NCBI GenBank assembly: GCA_902772105.1
Contig: CACXZI010000027.1
Coordinates: 1-36,102 of the forward strand
DNA length: 36,102 nucleotides
Reading direction: 5' to 3'
Origin: Oscillospiraceae bacterium
Lineage (GTDB): Bacteria > Bacillota > Clostridia > Oscillospirales > Ruminococcaceae
Every line of letters begins with the position of its first letter. The stretch's first letter is position 1. A program made the translations under genes and the position numbers. Under the pieces are notes generated by a model that had not been told where the DNA came from, did not search any database, and saw only the letters and a list, made by a program, of their open reading frames with translations. Below are positions 34,327 through 36,102 of the stretch, piece after piece.

Positions 34327-34887
34327 ATGGAAAATGTTTTAGAAGATGTTCGATGTAGAAAAGATTTCAGAAACTGGCTTGAAATTAATTGCTTAAAAGA
34401 GAAAGAATGTTATGTTTTAATTCAAATGAAAGAGGTTGAAAAGGGAGTTTTGTTATATATCGACGCTGTTTATGAGGCACTTTGTTTTGGCTGGATTGAT
34501 AGCGTTACTAGGAAGGATTCAAAAGGGAGACTTTTGCAAAGGTTTAGTCCGCGTAGAAAAAAATCTAACTGGACGGAATTAAATAAAGAAAGAGCAAGAT
34601 TCTTAAAAAAAACAGGACAAATGACTAAACATGGAGAAGCAGTTTTGCCTGATTTAGACGAAAAATTTGTTGTTGACCATAAAATTTTAGAAATATTTGA
34701 AAAGGATGAAGAATTTTTAAAAAAGGTTAAAGAATTTCCCGATTTATATTTTAGAATTAGGGTTGATAATATACAAAAGGTTAAAAAAGATAAAGATCTA
34801 TTTTTGAAAAGACTAAATAAATTTATCGAAATGACCAAAAAAGGCAGGATGTTTGGACGATGGAATGATTTTGGAAGATTAATTTAA
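34327..34887 (+). CDS. YdeI/OmdA family protein
   Basis: 186 residues of the YdeI (OmpD-associated) family. Recognised by EALCFGWIDSVTRK followed by QRFSPRRKKSNWTELNKERA, the family's central signature, and by a Lys-rich helical C-terminus. Family members have been linked to envelope stress and bacteriocin protection in some bacteria, but the molecular role is unknown and cannot be assigned here. Cytosolic, no membrane helix. ATG at 34327 with TTGGAG 5-6 nt upstream. The sortase-like gene follows 57 nt later and may share the transcript. Confidence 0.82.
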   Translation: MENVLEDVRCRKDFRNWLEINCLKEKECYVLIQMKEVEKGVLLYIDAVYEALCFGWIDSVTRKDSKGRLLQRFSPRRKKSNWTELNKERARFLKKTGQMTKHGEAVLPDLDEKFVVDHKILEIFEKDEEFLKKVKEFPDLYFRIRVDNIQKVKKDKDLFLKRLNKFIEMTKKGRMFGRWNDFGRLI

Positions 34888-34944
34888 TGTTAAAATTTGG
34901 AAAAATTGTCAACAATTAATTTAGAATTGGTTGTTGGAGGCATT

Positions 34945-35703
34945 ATGAAAATTAAAAAAAATATGATTTTTTTGTGGTTTATATATGGAGTTTTTATTAT
35001 TATATCACCAATTTTGTTTGGAATATATAACGAAATTAATTGTATTTTTGATTTATTACAATATAAAAAAGTTGCTTTAAATGATGAATTTTTGTGGAAA
35101 AGAAATGTAGATTTTTCAGAGTTTAAGGATAATTTTTTAGAAAAAACAAACGGAGTTATTGGTAGCATTGATATTATTAATAAAAAAAATTATCCAGTAT
35201 ATTTTAAAGGTTTTAAAGATCCTAAAAGTAGTAGTTTTTTTGGTGATATTTCTTCAAAAGGATGTGCTTTAGTTAAAGTTAACACTCTTGATTTCGAGAA
35301 TTTAAGTGTGGATGATGAAATATTTTTTAGTTGTTTGGGTGAACGAAAAAGGTTTGTTGTTAAAGAAATTAAAGATGTTTATAATTTTAATGAAGACATT
35401 TATTTTGGTGAAAATTCTAAAGGTTTTAATGTTTTGGTTTGTATGCCATACGTTATGAATGGCAGAAAAGTTTTAATCAAAACGAAAGAGATTGAAACTT
35501 TAAAAGAAAGTGAAATTGATCTTTTAGATTTGGTTTTAAATAACGGATATTTAATTGTTTGTTTTTGCATATTTTTTGTTTGTTTTATTGCGTTTTTGAT
35601 TATTATTATAAAGAAAATTTGTTGTTTTTTAAAGAAAAGAAAAAACTGTGTTAGCTTAAAGTATGTTAAAAATTCAGATATTTTTAAAAGAAATGTTGAC
35701 TAA
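34945..35703 (+). CDS. class C sortase-like membrane protein lacking the catalytic His
   Basis: 252 residues. Transmembrane helices at about 8-27 and 202-222 flank an external domain, the layout of class C (pilin-type) sortases. VIGSIDIINKKNYPVYFKG matches the family's first strand pair (GxIxIPKIxxxLPIYxG). Cys166 in VLVCMPYVMNGRKVLIKT corresponds to the catalytic cysteine of TCTPYGxNTHRLLVRG, with Arg174 near the expected arginine. The segment that should carry SGHRG reads ALVKVNTLDFENLSVDDEIFF, so the catalytic His is missing. I choose ATG 34945 because GGAGG (34936-34940) precedes it; the frame opens 16 codons earlier. No pilin or LPXTG gene is nearby. The tRNA-Leu promoter overlaps its stop. 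Confidence 0.65.
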   Translation: MKIKKNMIFLWFIYGVFIIISPILFGIYNEINCIFDLLQYKKVALNDEFLWKRNVDFSEFKDNFLEKTNGVIGSIDIINKKNYPVYFKGFKDPKSSSFFGDISSKGCALVKVNTLDFENLSVDDEIFFSCLGERKRFVVKEIKDVYNFNEDIYFGENSKGFNVLVCMPYVMNGRKVLIKTKEIETLKESEIDLLDLVLNNGYLIVCFCIFFVCFIAFLIIIIKKICCFLKKRKNCVSLKYVKNSDIFKRNVD

Positions 35704-35724
35704 TTTTGTAGTTTAATATATAAT
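35696..35724 (+). promoter_or_regulatory. promoter of tRNA-Leu
   Basis: TTGACT (35696-35701), exactly 17 bp, TATAAT (35719-35724). The -35 overlaps the stop codon of the sortase-like gene. The start would be about 5-10 nt before the mature tRNA. Confidence 0.75.
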
Positions 35725-35735
35725 GTTAAAAGTTC

Positions 35736-35818
35736 GCGGGTGTGGCGGAATGGCAGACGCGCTGGTCTTAGGAGCCAGTGTTTTTAACGTGGGGGTTCGA
35801 GTCCCTTCACCCGCACCA
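35736..35818 (+). tRNA. tRNA-Leu (anticodon UAG)
   Basis: 83 nt, a type II tRNA with long variable arm. Acceptor GCGGGTG (35736-35742) pairs with CACCCGC (35808-35814). The anticodon loop CTTAGGA gives UAG, reading CUN leucine codons. T-loop GGTTCGAGTCC is canonical, discriminator A, and the 3' CCA is encoded (35816-35818). It precedes an rRNA operon with a separate promoter. Confidence 0.96.
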
Positions 35819-35824
35819 GTTTGT

Positions 35825-35893
35825 CGACTAAATTAAAAATTTTAAAAAAAAAATAAAAAAAAGGTTGACAAGCAGAATGAGTTATGATAATAT
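35825..35893 (+). promoter_or_regulatory. rRNA operon promoter with A-rich UP element
   Basis: TTGACA (35865-35870), 17 bp, TAATAT (35888-35893) with TGA before the -10. It is preceded by an almost pure A/T stretch (about 35828-35862) that fits an UP element. Start predicted at about 35900. It has the only fully consensus -35 in the window, as expected for rrn. Confidence 0.8.
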
Positions 35894-35900
35894 TACAAAT

Positions 35901-36070
35901 GCAGCAGGCAAGAGGATAGAAGAAAAGAAAAAAAGCTGCAAATTGGACCTTGAAAATTAAACAATATGATAAAAGAATGATAGACCCTTGTTAATTTTAG
36001 AGATTTTTATAAGTCAGCGAACTGACAAAAAAAGAGCAGAAGAATTTTTCATTAAAAAGAATTAGGTTTT
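35901..36070 (+). ncRNA. 16S rRNA leader with boxA-like element
   Basis: About 170 nt of transcribed leader. GGACCTTGAAAATTAAAC (35945-35962) matches the antitermination/boxA-type sequence found before 16S genes in Firmicutes. A small hairpin GTCAG-CGAA-CTGAC lies at 36013-36026. The rest probably pairs with the 3' side of 16S for RNase III processing, which cannot be seen here. Confidence 0.6.
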
Positions 36071-36102
36071 TAAATGAAGAGTTTGATCCTGGCTCAGGAC
36101 GA
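36071..36102 (+). rRNA. 16S ribosomal RNA, 5' end (partial)
   Basis: AGAGTTTGATCCTGGCTCAG (36078-36097) is the universal 5' sequence of 16S rRNA (E. coli positions 8-27), which sets the mature 5' end at about 36071. The gene runs out of the window after 32 nt. Confidence 0.97.

Noticed and set aside
1-36102. Alternative genetic code (TGA as Trp)
   Set aside because: Conserved Trp positions use TGG, and TGA closes several genes at the expected length.

Overview
The window is strongly AT-rich DNA from a Gram-positive Clostridia-type bacterium. The evidence is the SD-driven genes with many TTG/GTG starts, an RNase Y gene, PF14057 (GGGtGRT) and VanW proteins, sortase- and TM2-type membrane proteins, standard stop codons with TGG as Trp, and sigma-A promoters that nearly all carry an extended -10 (TGA-TATAAT). 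About a quarter of the window (roughly 9 kb of 36 kb) has no gene. That share, together with long-period tandem repeats, frameshifted or motif-less genes and missing operon partners, looks like a genome in reduction, for example a host-restricted clostridial symbiont. This is an inference; only the first 32 nt of 16S rRNA are present, so the taxon cannot be fixed here.

Layout: argS and an Orn/Lys/Arg decarboxylase-family gene (0.2-3.2 kb); a 110-bp tandem array, then holB (3.2-4.9 kb); a minus-strand group iscS-iscU-vanW-vanW (9.5-5.3 kb); a 1.1-kb spacer with a dispersed repeat, then rnhA on the minus strand; glycolytic genes pgk-tpiA and gpmI (11.2-15.4 kb), with a duplicated pgk start in the leader; a run of six TM2-domain genes, one of them broken (15.4-19.1 kb); comEC, a 163-bp array, holA and a 187-bp array (19.1-23.7 kb); an AlgI/AlgJ-like acylation pair in decay (24.1-26.5 kb); a TtcA-like thiolase, RNase Y, GNAT and SDR genes (26.9-31.3 kb); an IscU-like protein paired with a GGGtGRT protein (31.5-33.2 kb); a 1.1-kb spacer with a possible gene relic; YdeI-family and sortase-like genes; then tRNA-Leu(UAG) and the promoter, leader and start of a 16S rRNA gene.

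Housekeeping enzymes (ArgS, Pgk, TpiA, GpmI, RNase HI, IscS, IscU, RNase Y) keep every active-site residue I checked. Four envelope or uptake proteins do not: the MBOAT protein has lost both conserved His, its DHHW partner has lost the DHHW motif, the sortase-like protein has lost its His, and ComEC has lost its metallo-beta-lactamase metal ligands. The most distinctive local events are the expansion of TM2 genes, in which one paralog carries a fossil of the gpmI 3' end as its 5' leader, and the tandem duplication of the pgk translation start, which left a 31-codon upstream ORF abutting the pgk SD.
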